DNA of 56,735 bases from Schleiferilactobacillus perolens DSM 12744. Its GTDB lineage: Bacteria; Bacillota; Bacilli; Lactobacillales; Lactobacillaceae. The notes below the pieces were generated by a model that saw nothing but the letters and a program-made list of their open reading frames with translations, searched no databases and had not been told where the DNA came from. The DNA lies in contig NZ_AZEC01000003.1 in the NCBI RefSeq assembly GCF_001435585.1, forward strand, positions 118,218 through 174,952. The letters are read 5' to 3'. The position numbers and the translations under genes were made by a program. Positions 43,634 through 51,919 of the stretch are shown one piece after another. Each line of letters opens with the position of its first letter. Position 1 is the stretch's first letter.

Positions 43634-44452
43634 ATGTTGGATTTGGCCGGCTCCGTACCGGAAATACTCTACGTTTTTCCCTATACGAATCACAAACCAG
43701 GCACCAGCCCCTACCATCAGCATGATTTTCCTGAAATTTCGATCATGGTCCAGGGGTGTGCCGATTATCGGATTGCAGATCGCTATTACCACATTACTCA
43801 AGGGCAGGTGCTGGTGTTTAATCCCCACACCTGGCATCAAGAAACTCAGCCAGTGGGGACGAGCAGCGAACAGGTGCACATCGGTTTCCGCCATTTTGTG
43901 CTGCCCGGGATCGGCAGCGATCAGCTGCCCTTCGCCAGCAGTGTCATTGATTTAGGCACTCAGCAAACGGCATTCTTTAATGTGGTTGATCAGCTGATTC
44001 AAGAAAGCAGTCAGCAGGCATTGGGAAAATTGCTCTTGGAACAATCGCTGGTCACTACACTGTTAGTGTATTTATTGCGGGCGCTGCCCGAGAACGCGGT
44101 GGCCGACGATCAGATTCTGGGCGGTGAAGAGTCGCCGGCAGAAAGCCAAGCTGTTGTGACTCAAGCCCTCTATTATTTGAACGCCCATTACGCCGAAGAT
44201 GTTTCCTTAGCCCAGTTAGCCGCCGATCTGCATGTCAGCAGTGCCCATTTATCGCGGCTGTTTAAAACTGTGGTCGGCCAAACGCCGAGCAATTATCTCA
44301 CTGATATCCGCATGCGCCGGGCTGCCCAGTTGTTGCCTAACGACACGCTCACGATTAAAGAAGTGGCCGGTCGGGTCGGGTATAGTGACCCCCTCTACTT
44401 CTCTAAGTTGTTCAAAAAGTATTTTGGCCGCTCTCCCTCCGCACAAAGGTAA
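43634..44452 (+). CDS. AraC-family regulator with N-terminal cupin domain
   Basis: The 272-residue protein has an N-terminal cupin-like sensor (YHQHDFPEISIMVQG, QGQVLVFNPHTWHQ) and a C-terminal double helix-turn-helix (about 175-270: SLAQLAADLHVSSAHLSRLF, TIKEVAGRVGYSDPLYFSKLFKKYFG). Such regulators usually sense a small sugar or metabolite. It is directly upstream of phnD, 228 bp away, and may control that operon, but the palindrome at 44582 is not a typical AraC site. The Shine-Dalgarno before the ATG is weak. Confidence 0.9.
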   Translation: MLDLAGSVPEILYVFPYTNHKPGTSPYHQHDFPEISIMVQGCADYRIADRYYHITQGQVLVFNPHTWHQETQPVGTSSEQVHIGFRHFVLPGIGSDQLPFASSVIDLGTQQTAFFNVVDQLIQESSQQALGKLLLEQSLVTTLLVYLLRALPENAVADDQILGGEESPAESQAVVTQALYYLNAHYAEDVSLAQLAADLHVSSAHLSRLFKTVVGQTPSNYLTDIRMRRAAQLLPNDTLTIKEVAGRVGYSDPLYFSKLFKKYFGRSPSAQR

Positions 44453-44457
44453 AATTC

Positions 44458-44521
44458 TTGTAAAAGGGAGAAAACCCCATAGGGACGTGCTTTCATTCCC
44501 GAATGGCATGGGATTTTACAA
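44458..44521. other. Imperfect stem-loop between the AraC gene and phnD
   Basis: TTGTAAAA (44458-44465) and TTTTACAA (44514-44521) bracket a CCCCAT...ATGG(cat)GGG region. It could end the AraC transcript, but there is no T tract. Confidence 0.3.
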
Positions 44522-44562
44522 AATATAGTTCGGGTTTTTACACATCCTTTACAATTAAACCG

Positions 44563-44596
44563 TTGTACAAACCGCGTTTTTTTCGTATAATACGAA
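44563..44596 (+). promoter_or_regulatory. phnD promoter with palindrome over the -10
   Basis: TTGTAC (44563-44568), 17 bp, TATAAT (44586-44591). The -10 is embedded in the palindrome TTCGTAT-A-ATACGAA (44582-44596), so a repressor bound there would exclude RNA polymerase. Confidence 0.7.
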
Positions 44597-44611
44597 CGAA
44601 TTGAAAAATAA

Positions 44612-44655
44612 GTGCGGGCCGCTCGGGGATGACGTGATAATCGGCCGACCCGCAC
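44612..44655 (+). promoter_or_regulatory. Leader hairpin of the phn operon
   Basis: GTGCGGG (44612-44618) pairs with CCCGCAC (44649-44655), with CGG/CCG pairs inside and a loop containing GATGACGTGATAAT. It ends 9 nt before the GTGGAGGGG ribosome binding site. It may regulate or stabilise the mRNA; I do not recognise a riboswitch class. Confidence 0.4.
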
Positions 44656-44680
44656 ACAAACCTGTGGAGGGGTTACTTTC

Positions 44681-45628
44681 ATGAAGTCCTGGAAAAAGCT
44701 TGCCCTCACTGCCTTAGCTGCAGTGAGCGTGTTCACCCTGGCCGCTTGCGGCAATAGCAGCAAGAGCAGCAGTGCCAGCAGTAAGAGCAGCAGCGGTTAT
44801 ACACCCAAGAGTCTGAATGTCCAATTCGTACCGTCGTCTCAAGCCAATACGATTGAAGCCAAGGCGAAGCCACTGGCTGGATTGTTGCAAAAGGAACTGA
44901 AGATTCCGGTTAAGGTTACAGTTTCAACGGACTATAACACTATCGTTGAAGCCATGGGTTCAAAACAAGTGGATGTCGGTTTCCTGCCGCCTGATGGCTA
45001 TGTATTAGCCCACAAGCAAGGGTACGCCGATGTATTGCTCCAAGCTGAACGTTACAAGATCGTGCAACCCGGCGGCCGTAACGGCACCACATTGACCAAC
45101 ACGTATCGTTCGATGATCGTGGTCAAGAAGGGTTCCAGCATCAAGTCTTACAAGGATCTCAAGGGCAAGAAGATCGCCGTCCAGGATGTGACTTCATCCG
45201 CCGGTTATATCTGGCCTTCTGCAGAATTAAAGCAAAAAGGGATCGACGTGCAAAAGGACGATACATTGGTGACCGTGAAGGGCCATGATCAGGGCGTGTT
45301 GTCAGTCTTGAACGGTGATACAGATGCCGCTTTCGTCTTCGAGGATGCCCGTAACTTGGTTAAAAAAGATGATCCCGATATCATGACCAAAGTCTTACCA
45401 ATCTACTTCACCAAGCCCATTCCCAACGATACGATCTCTGTTCGTTCTGATATGAGTGCCGCTTTCCGCAAGAAGTTAAGTGCGGCCTTCATCAAGATTG
45501 CTAAGACGAAGAAGGGCCACGAAATCATCTCCACTGTGTACAGCCACGAAGCGTATGTGCCGTCTAAGGACAGTAACTTCGACATTGTGCGGCAGTATGA
45601 GAAGATTGTTGGCGACAATAAGAAATAA
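44681..45628 (+). CDS. phnD: Phosphonate-type ABC transporter binding lipoprotein
   Basis: The 315-residue PhnD/SsuA-like binding protein has a lipoprotein signal peptide with lipobox LAAC (Cys23) followed by a Ser/Lys linker. The mature part starts LNVQFVPSSQANTIEAKAKPL and carries KQVDVGFLPPDGYVLA and the DLKGKKIAVQDVTSSAGYIWP block typical of phosphonate/phosphite binding proteins. GGAGGGG precedes the ATG. It is first in phnDCEE and is separated from phnC by a 376-bp gap that holds two family B hairpins. The true ligand (phosphonate, phosphite or related) is not determinable from sequence. Confidence 0.9.
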   Translation: MKSWKKLALTALAAVSVFTLAACGNSSKSSSASSKSSSGYTPKSLNVQFVPSSQANTIEAKAKPLAGLLQKELKIPVKVTVSTDYNTIVEAMGSKQVDVGFLPPDGYVLAHKQGYADVLLQAERYKIVQPGGRNGTTLTNTYRSMIVVKKGSSIKSYKDLKGKKIAVQDVTSSAGYIWPSAELKQKGIDVQKDDTLVTVKGHDQGVLSVLNGDTDAAFVFEDARNLVKKDDPDIMTKVLPIYFTKPIPNDTISVRSDMSAAFRKKLSAAFIKIAKTKKGHEIISTVYSHEAYVPSKDSNFDIVRQYEKIVGDNKK

Positions 45629-45717
45629 CCTGATTACTAGGCTCAGTTGATTGTCTGCGTACGGGCGTTTGAGTGCGGGTTCTTCACTGCGCTTGGCCCT
45701 GTAAACGGGCGGAGCCA

Positions 45718-45806
45718 ACGAGAAGCGTAGATAACAAGAGCGCAGCGACATAAAACCTAAGTACAGGTTTTCTGTCACTGCGCTCTTGTGTTTATGGTTC
45801 TTCGTA
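45718..45806 (+). repeat. Family B hairpin repeat inside the phn operon (B4a)
   Basis: ACAAGAGCGCAG (45734-45745) pairs with CTGCGCTCTTGT (45778-45789). The apex is AAAACC-TAAGTAC-AGGTTTT, and an outer ACGAGAA.../...TTCTTCGT pairing extends it. It lies between phnD and phnC. Upstream (45640-45717) are further unpaired GGGCG-rich pieces of the same family. Confidence 0.8.
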
Positions 45807-45809
45807 AAC

Positions 45810-45921
45810 GGGCTGCGCCGACCAGGGGCTAGGGCACAGGACAGGGCAGACATAAAACCTAAGACCGGGTTTTCTGCCTGCCCTGTCCTGTGCCTACGCC
45901 CCTAAACGGTCGGCGCAGCCC
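45810..45921 (+). repeat. Family B hairpin repeat inside the phn operon (B4b)
   Basis: This is a near-perfect 112-nt hairpin. GGGCTGCGCCGACC pairs with GGTCGGCGCAGCCC, then GGGGC/GCCCC, then GGCACAGGACAGGGCAG with its complement. The apex is AAAACC-TAAGACC-GGGTTTT. It is tandem with B4a and 83 bp before phnC. A weak TATACT at 45950 might provide a separate phnC promoter. Confidence 0.88.
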
Positions 45922-46004
45922 TCTAGCATTTTTATCGTTTTTAAGGCATTATACTCATAGGTAAGTGCAGCTTTATACATTCATCTAGAAAGAGGACACT
46001 TAGC

Positions 46005-46811
46005 ATGGCTGAACAGCAAGTACCGAGTACCACAGCGGCGCCACAGGAGCCGATCATTCAGTTCGATCACGTGTCAAAAGTATACGATAACGGCGCGTTA
46101 GGTTTAAAAGACATCAATCTCAAGATTTATCCCGGCGAATTCGTCGTCGTGATTGGTCTTTCCGGAGCCGGGAAGAGTACTCTGATGCGGTCGGTGAATC
46201 GACTTCACGATATTACGTCTGGCGATATTCAAATTGGTGGTCGCTCGATTACGAAGGCTAAAGGCAAGGAATTGTTGGAAATCCGCCGGGGTATCGGCAT
46301 GATTTTCCAGAACTTTAATTTGGTGAAGCGGGCTTCCGTATTGCGCAATGTCCTCACCGGCCGGGTTGGTTACTATCCCACCTGGAAAATGATTTTTGGT
46401 CTCTTTTCACCAGAAGATAAACAACGGGCATACGAGTCATTGCAACGCGTGGATTTAGGCGATAAGGTCTACGCCCGTGCAGACGAATTATCCGGCGGCC
46501 AGCAGCAGCGAGTTTCCATCGCCCGGGCGTTGACCCAAGATCCACAGATTATCTTGGCAGATGAACCGGTGGCCAGTTTGGATCCGCAAACCACCCGTCA
46601 CGTCATGGATGACTTGAAGCGGATTAATGAGGAACTGGGGATCACGGTCCTAATCAACTTACACTCTGTGGATTTGGCCAAGGAATATGGCTCTCGGATT
46701 GTGGGAATTCGGGCGGGGGAGAAAGTCTTCGATGGTCCTGTGGCCACCGCGGATGATGCGACGATCTCAGAGATTTATTCCGGTAAGGATACTGAGAAGG
46801 AGGGCGCCTAA
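46005..46811 (+). CDS. phnC: Phosphonate-type ABC transporter ATPase
   Basis: The 268-residue ATPase has Walker [11 protein letters not shown]-loop [20 protein letters not shown], signature [15 protein letters not shown], Walker [14 protein letters not shown] and switch NLHSVD. The FNLVKR...NVLTGR region and the [11 protein letters not shown] ending are typical of PhnC. A nonhomologous N-terminal extension of about 16 residues precedes the ATPase core. phnE follows by 2 bp. Confidence 0.93.
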   Translation: MAEQQVPSTTAAPQEPIIQFDHVSKVYDNGALGLKDINLKIYPGEFVVVIGLSGAGKSTLMRSVNRLHDITSGDIQIGGRSITKAKGKELLEIRRGIGMIFQNFNLVKRASVLRNVLTGRVGYYPTWKMIFGLFSPEDKQRAYESLQRVDLGDKVYARADELSGGQQQRVSIARALTQDPQIILADEPVASLDPQTTRHVMDDLKRINEELGITVLINLHSVDLAKEYGSRIVGIRAGEKVFDGPVATADDATISEIYSGKDTEKEGA

Positions 46812-46813
46812 TC

Positions 46814-47617
46814 ATGGCAGACCGCAAAATGGCGGCGCCGCAGATGACGCTGCCCAAAAAGCCGTTTGGTTGGGAAAAGCTGATTGTGACGATTCTGATG
46901 ATCGCCGGGATTCTTTGGTCAGCCGGTGAAACAAACGTCGACATTCCCATGTTCTTTGCCAATTTTGATCAGTTTATGAAAATATTTGATCAAATGATGA
47001 GTCCGGACTGGTCTTACACCAGCTATGTGATTGCCCCTTTAATTGAAACGATCAAAATGGCTGTGATCGGTACGACCATCGGCGCTTTAGTGGCTGCGCC
47101 ATACGCGTTCCTGGTGTCCCGCAATATTATTCAGAATCGGTTTGTCACCGGTATTTTGCGCTTCATCTTGAATATTATTCGAACGATCCCGGATCTGTTG
47201 TTGGCAGCACTATTCGTCGCAGTGGTTGGGATTGGTCCTGTCGCGGGTATTATTACCCTGGCGATTTTCACCTTCGGCATGGTCGGCAAACTGTTCTATG
47301 AAGCGGTGGAAACCATTGACGAAGGGCCGATTGAAGCCCTCACCGCCAGTGGGGCGAATAAATGGGAAATTGTACGTTACGCCGTGATTCCCCAAGTGAG
47401 TTCCTATTTTGTCAGTTACTTCCTGTATGCCTTTGAAATCAATGTCCGGGCGTCTACGGTGCTGGGGTACGTCGGTGCCGGTGGTATCGGGGTATTCTTA
47501 CAGCAGGCACTGGGTCAGTTCCGTTACGATCGGGTGTCGATCATGGTCTTGGTTATTTTTGCAGTCGTCTTAGTCATTGACTATGTATCATTGAAGACGC
47601 GGGAGGTGCTGATGTAA
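46814..47617 (+). CDS. phnE: Phosphonate-type ABC transporter permease 1
   Basis: The 267-residue permease has about six segments. The MetI-like core is marked by SYVIAPLIETIKMAVIGTTIG, NIIRTIPDLLLAALFV and the EAA-type loop ALTASGANKWEIVRYAVIPQ. AAGGAGG lies in the end of phnC. It shares one base with the stop/start junction (TAATG) of the next permease gene, so the two PhnE subunits are translationally coupled. Confidence 0.92.
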   Translation: MADRKMAAPQMTLPKKPFGWEKLIVTILMIAGILWSAGETNVDIPMFFANFDQFMKIFDQMMSPDWSYTSYVIAPLIETIKMAVIGTTIGALVAAPYAFLVSRNIIQNRFVTGILRFILNIIRTIPDLLLAALFVAVVGIGPVAGIITLAIFTFGMVGKLFYEAVETIDEGPIEALTASGANKWEIVRYAVIPQVSSYFVSYFLYAFEINVRASTVLGYVGAGGIGVFLQQALGQFRYDRVSIMVLVIFAVVLVIDYVSLKTREVLM

Positions 47618-48423
47618 TGGATGCCACAAATAAGAAATTGCCGCCTCGTGAGCGGAAAAATGAATGGCCCAAGTATTTAGCCTGGGCATTTGTCGCAGCA
47701 TTGATTATCTGGGCGTTTGTGGGCATGCCGGCATTTGCCATTAAGCCTAACGCCGGTCAAATCGGCGGCTCGATTATGTCCGGTATTTTCCATCCAGATT
47801 GGGCGTATGTATACCGCGGCGATGGGGAAGACTTGGTGTCCACCTTACTCCAAACTATCGCCATCGCCTTTATCGGGACGTTCATTTCTGCCATTGTCAG
47901 TCTGCCCTTTGCCTTCTGGGCAGCGAACACCAAGCATGAGTTTTGGCTGGTCACCCGCAGCGGCAAGTTCTTGCTGACAGCGATTCGGACCTTCCCAGAA
48001 ATTGTGCTGGCGTTAATGTTCATCAAGGCTGTTGGTCCCAGCGCCTTTGCCGGGGTCTTGGCAGTCGGGTTCCACTCAGTGGGGATGTTGGCCAAACTGT
48101 TCTCAGAGGCTATTGAAAACTTGGATAATGGGGCCGGTGAGTCGGTCACTTCGGCTGGGGGTACACGGATGGATGTCACGATGTTGGCCACCATTCCCCA
48201 GTTATTACCGGAACTGATTTCCAATACCCTGTATCGATTTGAACTGGCCATTCGGTCGGCATCGATCTTAGGTATTGTCGGCGCCGGTGGTATCGGGACC
48301 CCGTTAATCTTTGCCATTTCCGCACGGGCCTGGTCCCGGGTCGGGATTATCCTCTTAGGGATTGTCATCATGGTCACTCTAGTGGACTTTATTTCCGGTT
48401 CCATTCGAAAGAAATTGATTTAA
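47617..48423 (+). CDS. phnE: Phosphonate-type ABC transporter permease 2
   Basis: The 268-residue second PhnE permease has TLLQTIAIAFIGTFISAIVSL, TAIRTFPEIVLALMFI and the EAA loop SVTSAGGTRMDVTMLATIPQ. It would form a heterodimeric channel with the previous product. The start ATG overlaps the preceding stop by one base. A TMEM175-like gene begins 1 bp after its stop codon. Confidence 0.92.
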   Translation: MDATNKKLPPRERKNEWPKYLAWAFVAALIIWAFVGMPAFAIKPNAGQIGGSIMSGIFHPDWAYVYRGDGEDLVSTLLQTIAIAFIGTFISAIVSLPFAFWAANTKHEFWLVTRSGKFLLTAIRTFPEIVLALMFIKAVGPSAFAGVLAVGFHSVGMLAKLFSEAIENLDNGAGESVTSAGGTRMDVTMLATIPQLLPELISNTLYRFELAIRSASILGIVGAGGIGTPLIFAISARAWSRVGIILLGIVIMVTLVDFISGSIRKKLI

Positions 48424-48424
48424 A

Positions 48425-49393
48425 ATGAAAAAGCTTAAGAACCGCTTGGACGCATACAGTGATGCCGTGATTGCCATCATCATGACAATCATGGTGCTGG
48501 ATCTGACGCCAGTGTTGCGTAATAGTATTCCAGCCTACATGGGTCTGCTCAAGGAGATTGGAATTTATTTCATCAGTTTTGCACTGGTGGCCAATATGTG
48601 GTATCAGCATGCCACTGCCTTTAGTGAAATTGACGATATGACTTATCGCATCATGTTGTACGACTTTTTGTTTCTGGCGGTATTGTCGTTAATGCCCTTG
48701 GCCACCAATATGATGGCCTCGAACACGACTCGAATTACGGTGATGGCGTATGGCGTATTGAATATTGTCATGTCGTTTTGTTTCCGCCTATTGGCTAAAG
48801 CAGTGATTCATTTCCGGTACACGGATAAATCTAAAATGCGGCAGGTTTACGGTAAAATTTATGGTGCCCAAAACCCAATTTTGTTCATTTGGAATTTGGC
48901 CTTGCTGGTGATTGCTTGGTTTTTCCCACAAATTGCGGTTTGGTTCTATCTATCTTATCCCGTCCGGGACTTGCTGTTTAATGGTACTACCCGGCAGCAA
49001 ATGAACGATGCGGCACAACTGACTCCAGATCAGCGGTCGCAGTATTTGCAGTTGACACCGGAACAAATGCGGGCATTTCAGCAACAAGTGCAAAAACAGC
49101 GCCGTCAGCAGCGGGCAGATGGGAAAAAGGCCAAACCCCAGGATTGGTCGCAAACACTGCAGCAATGGCTGGATGGTCGGGTGGCCAATGATGAGTCCGC
49201 ACCGACGACGGACAAGGGGATGGATGTCGGTCGGCAGATGACTCGGGAACAGTGGCAGGCGTTTGCGATGGCTCATTTGGCTAAAGATCCACGGGTCAAA
49301 GAAGTACAGCATCGGTTGCGGGATTATACTCGGCGACAGCGGCAAGCGCAGGATCAATCAAAATCTGACGATAAGCAGAATCAAACAAAGTGA
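48425..49393 (+). CDS. TMEM175-family channel-like membrane protein with long charged tail
   Basis: The first 190 residues match the bacterial TMEM175 (DUF1211) family of potassium channels: RLDAYSDAVIAIIMTIMVLDL carries the variant of the RxxxFSDxxxAI motif (YSD here), followed by about five more segments. The remaining 130 residues form an unusual hydrophilic tail, rich in Gln, Arg and Asp (LTPDQRSQYLQLTPEQMRAF, QQQVQKQRRQQRADGKK, TRRQRQAQDQSKSDDKQNQ). It is expected to be cytoplasmic and helical. The gene starts 1 bp after phnE with only a weak ribosome binding site, so coupling to the phn operon is likely. Confidence 0.82.
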   Translation: MKKLKNRLDAYSDAVIAIIMTIMVLDLTPVLRNSIPAYMGLLKEIGIYFISFALVANMWYQHATAFSEIDDMTYRIMLYDFLFLAVLSLMPLATNMMASNTTRITVMAYGVLNIVMSFCFRLLAKAVIHFRYTDKSKMRQVYGKIYGAQNPILFIWNLALLVIAWFFPQIAVWFYLSYPVRDLLFNGTTRQQMNDAAQLTPDQRSQYLQLTPEQMRAFQQQVQKQRRQQRADGKKAKPQDWSQTLQQWLDGRVANDESAPTTDKGMDVGRQMTREQWQAFAMAHLAKDPRVKEVQHRLRDYTRRQRQAQDQSKSDDKQNQTK

Positions 49394-49408
49394 GGATGCA
49401 AAAATCAA

Positions 49409-50335
49409 ATGGGGAGAAAGAAACGAATTTGGTTGTTGGGCATTGTCGTGTTACTGATTGCTGCGGGGGGATTCTTTTGGCATCAGCACACAGTGCACCA
49501 ACAAGCGATGACTGCCCGTCAAGAAGCAGTGCGGCAGCGTCGATCACGGCAGCAGCGGGCGGCGGCGAGCAGTAAACGGCGGGCGGCCAGTGAGAAAAGG
49601 GCGGCGGTTAAAAAAGCTGCCGTTGATCCCACCAGTACAGACCGGATTCCGCTGGATCGCTGGCACCAGGCCGATGCGCCAGTCAATTTGCCGATTTTGA
49701 TGTATCACGACATTGATGTGGGTAATACCTTGAAGATGCCAGCGGATCAATTACGCAATCAGCTCAACTGGCTGAAGCAGGCGGGGTATTATGAACTCAC
49801 GCCAGCAGAAGCGTATGTGGTGTTGAAAGAAAATAAAGTACCCCAGGACAAACTCGTTTGGATCACGTTTGATGATGGCTATCGCTCAATGTATACCCCG
49901 GGCTTACAGATCTTCAAAGAAACCAAATCCCGGGTCACAATCAATGAAATTAGCGGCGCGATTAATGCCCACTGGAATCTGACGAAAGCGATGATTAACG
50001 AGATGCAACAGGCTGGGGTGGATTTTGCCTCGCATACCGTCAGTCATTTGGAATTGAATAAGTTACCCGATGTGCGCCAACAAAGTGAACTGGCCGATTC
50101 CCGCAGGGTTCTGGGAGAAATATTAGGTACCGCGCCCAATACCATTGCTTATCCTTCCGGTCGTTATAATGCGAACACATTGCGATACGCTGCGGCGGCG
50201 GGGTACCAGCTTGGTTTGACCACCGCGCCGGGATTAGCCACCGCTAGTCAGGGCCTGCTCAGTTTACGGCGGGTGCGTATCAATCCCGGACTGGGACAGC
50301 AAGCCTATTTACGCCATGTCCAAACTGGCTATTGA
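49409..50335 (+). CDS. Membrane-anchored polysaccharide deacetylase (NodB domain)
   Basis: The 308-residue protein has an N-terminal anchor (RIWLLGIVVLLIAAGGFFW) followed by a very basic Arg/Lys/Ala/Gln stretch (about 30-72), then a NodB homology domain: LPILMYHDID, TFDDGYRSMYT (metal-binding Asp pair) and DFASHTVSHLELN (zinc His pair). It resembles the PgaB/IcaB-like class acting on cell-wall or exopolysaccharide amino sugars outside the cell. A GAGGA site precedes the ATG. It lies 15 bp after the TMEM175-like gene. Confidence 0.88.
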   Translation: MGRKKRIWLLGIVVLLIAAGGFFWHQHTVHQQAMTARQEAVRQRRSRQQRAAASSKRRAASEKRAAVKKAAVDPTSTDRIPLDRWHQADAPVNLPILMYHDIDVGNTLKMPADQLRNQLNWLKQAGYYELTPAEAYVVLKENKVPQDKLVWITFDDGYRSMYTPGLQIFKETKSRVTINEISGAINAHWNLTKAMINEMQQAGVDFASHTVSHLELNKLPDVRQQSELADSRRVLGEILGTAPNTIAYPSGRYNANTLRYAAAAGYQLGLTTAPGLATASQGLLSLRRVRINPGLGQQAYLRHVQTGY

Positions 50336-50395
50336 CGCCAGGGGCAGATTAATTATATAGTATCTTAGTATATGTGCGGAAAGGGGGACGATCTC

Positions 50396-50530
50396 GTGTC
50401 ACAAAATACCCACACAGGTGTTTCCAGCAATCGCCGGCCAGTATCTCGGGATGGCGCTAAGAAACGCGTAAAGCATACCACTGAAATCTTGGAATTTTTA
50501 GCTAAACGGGCTAAGAATGAAGACAAGTAA
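50396..50530 (+). CDS. Small basic protein, 44 residues, unknown
   Basis: A GTG at 50396 follows AAAGGGGG at about 9 nt and opens a 44-residue frame ending at TAA 50528-50530. The N-terminus is Ser/Asn/Arg-rich (GVSSNRRPVSRDG) and the C-terminus a basic helix (AKKRVKHTTEILEFLAKRAK). A terminator follows directly, which supports it being a real short transcript. I do not recognise a family. It sits between two deacetylase genes. Confidence 0.6.
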   Translation: MSQNTHTGVSSNRRPVSRDGAKKRVKHTTEILEFLAKRAKNEDK

Positions 50531-50540
50531 TGAATTGATT

Positions 50541-50574
50541 AAGGCATGTTGACCGTGAGTCGACGTGCTTTTTT
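50541..50574 (+). terminator. Terminator after the 44-residue protein gene
   Basis: GCATGTTGAC pairs with GTCGACGTGC (two G-T pairs) around CGTGA and runs into six T. Confidence 0.8.
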
Positions 50575-50591
50575 CTTGTCGTTTTTTTCGT

Positions 50592-50597
50592 TATAAT
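50592..50597 (+). promoter_or_regulatory. Putative -10 of the second deacetylase gene
   Basis: TATAAT at 50592-50597, 44 bp before the start codon. The -35 position is only T-rich. Confidence 0.4.
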
Positions 50598-50640
50598 GGC
50601 GCGGAGTATTTACAAATCACAAGAAATTGGGGAATGATTC

Positions 50641-51576
50641 ATGCGGTTGCGGAATAAGCTGGTTATTATTTTTGGGGCGTTAATCCTTTTAGGCGGTGGT
50701 GGAGCTGTCTTGTGGCGGTATTTATCCCAGGCCAACCGTACGGCGGAAAGTCGGGTTGTCAAGAAAAAACAGTCGTCTCAGCGGTCGGCGGCTAAGCGGT
50801 CAAACCGAGCGTCTGCCGCCCACAGCACTAGTGCCAAAGAAGCCAGTCTGTCATCTGTTCCCACTGACGGAGAAAATCATATTACAAGTGCTAATGCGTA
50901 TACGTATGATCCGGCGGCGGTCCGGGAAAAAATGGCGCAACGAGCCACGCCAGGTGAACAAAAAGTCGTTTTCTTGACCTTTGACGATGGTGTCAATACG
51001 AAGATGAGTCCACGGGTCTTAGCTGTTTTGAAACAATTCGGGGTCCACGCGACTTTCTTTGTCGTGGGCGATACGATCAATGCCCAGACTGCACCAATAT
51101 TGAAGCAGGAATATGATGAGGGCAACGGCATTGGCATCCACAGCTTCACCCACGTGTACAGTACCCTCTACCCTAAGCGTAAAGCCAATCCCACAGCAAT
51201 TTATAACGAAGCAATCAAATCACTCACCGCCATGCGCGGCGTGCTGGGTCAACAATTCATGACCCACGCCTGGCGTTATCCTGGCGGTCACATGTCCTGG
51301 CAAAACTTGGCCGCCGCGGATGCCGATTTAGCCAAGTTAAGAATGACCTGGATGGATTGGAACGCAGCGGTCGGCGATGCCCTCGGTGCGGCCGCCCCGA
51401 AAAACGTGTCGGCCTCAATGAAATACCATGCCGCCTCACTCAATGTCTATCCCAATAGCGCCTACCGCGTCGTCCTCATGCACGATGCCGAAGACAAGAA
51501 CGTCACTTTACAAACCCTCCCTAGCATTATTCAGTATTACAAAAACAACGGGTATCGTTTTGGTATTCTAGGTTAA
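50641..51576 (+). CDS. Membrane-anchored peptidoglycan-type polysaccharide deacetylase
   Basis: The 311-residue protein has an N-terminal transmembrane anchor (LVIIFGALILLGGGGAVLWRYL), a Ser/Lys/Arg linker and a NodB domain (about 105-310). It shows the PgdA motifs FLTFDDGVNTK, GNGIGIHSFTH and WRYPGGHMSW and a late VVLMHDAEDK. Such enzymes remove N-acetyl groups from peptidoglycan or related glycans and raise lysozyme resistance. It differs from the deacetylase at 49409 in motif class, so the pair probably has distinct substrates. GGGGAA precedes the ATG. Confidence 0.9.
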   Translation: MRLRNKLVIIFGALILLGGGGAVLWRYLSQANRTAESRVVKKKQSSQRSAAKRSNRASAAHSTSAKEASLSSVPTDGENHITSANAYTYDPAAVREKMAQRATPGEQKVVFLTFDDGVNTKMSPRVLAVLKQFGVHATFFVVGDTINAQTAPILKQEYDEGNGIGIHSFTHVYSTLYPKRKANPTAIYNEAIKSLTAMRGVLGQQFMTHAWRYPGGHMSWQNLAAADADLAKLRMTWMDWNAAVGDALGAAAPKNVSASMKYHAASLNVYPNSAYRVVLMHDAEDKNVTLQTLPSIIQYYKNNGYRFGILG

Positions 51577-51606
51577 AAAGGGGAGCAGTTGTGGCACCCG
51601 CATGTT

Positions 51607-51776
51607 AGTGATAAGTGCGGAGTGATCGGAGGTGGGATGGGGCTCAGCTGTTAGGCAACTTTGAAACCGCGTACCTCAGCGGGTTCAAAGCGCCGTCACA
51701 GCTTGCTACGCCTGCGGCTTCGCACTTTCTGCGCTTCGCAGCCCCAGCCCACCGGAGATCGCGCAGCACTTATCAC
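51607..51776 (+). repeat. Family A cloverleaf repeat lacking arm i (A6)
   Basis: The terminal arms are GTGATAAGTGC and GCACTTATCAC, different from the usual GTGCCAATGC/GCATTGGCAC on both sides so that pairing is kept. GGTGGG/CCCACC also pair. Arm i is deleted; arm ii is CTTTGAAACC/GGTTCAAAG. An extra hairpin (51695-51750) is nearly identical to that in A3. Confidence 0.85.
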
Positions 51777-51919
51777 GACGTTCGCCCCTTTTTCCTTAAA
51801 TAAATGCACCATTGGCAAAAATTATGTCTAAAAGTTAAATCCAATGCTTTCCCATTTTCCGATATGATATAGACAAGCATTCTCAGAATGGGGTCTGAGA
51901 AAATGGGGGAGGTGCACCA

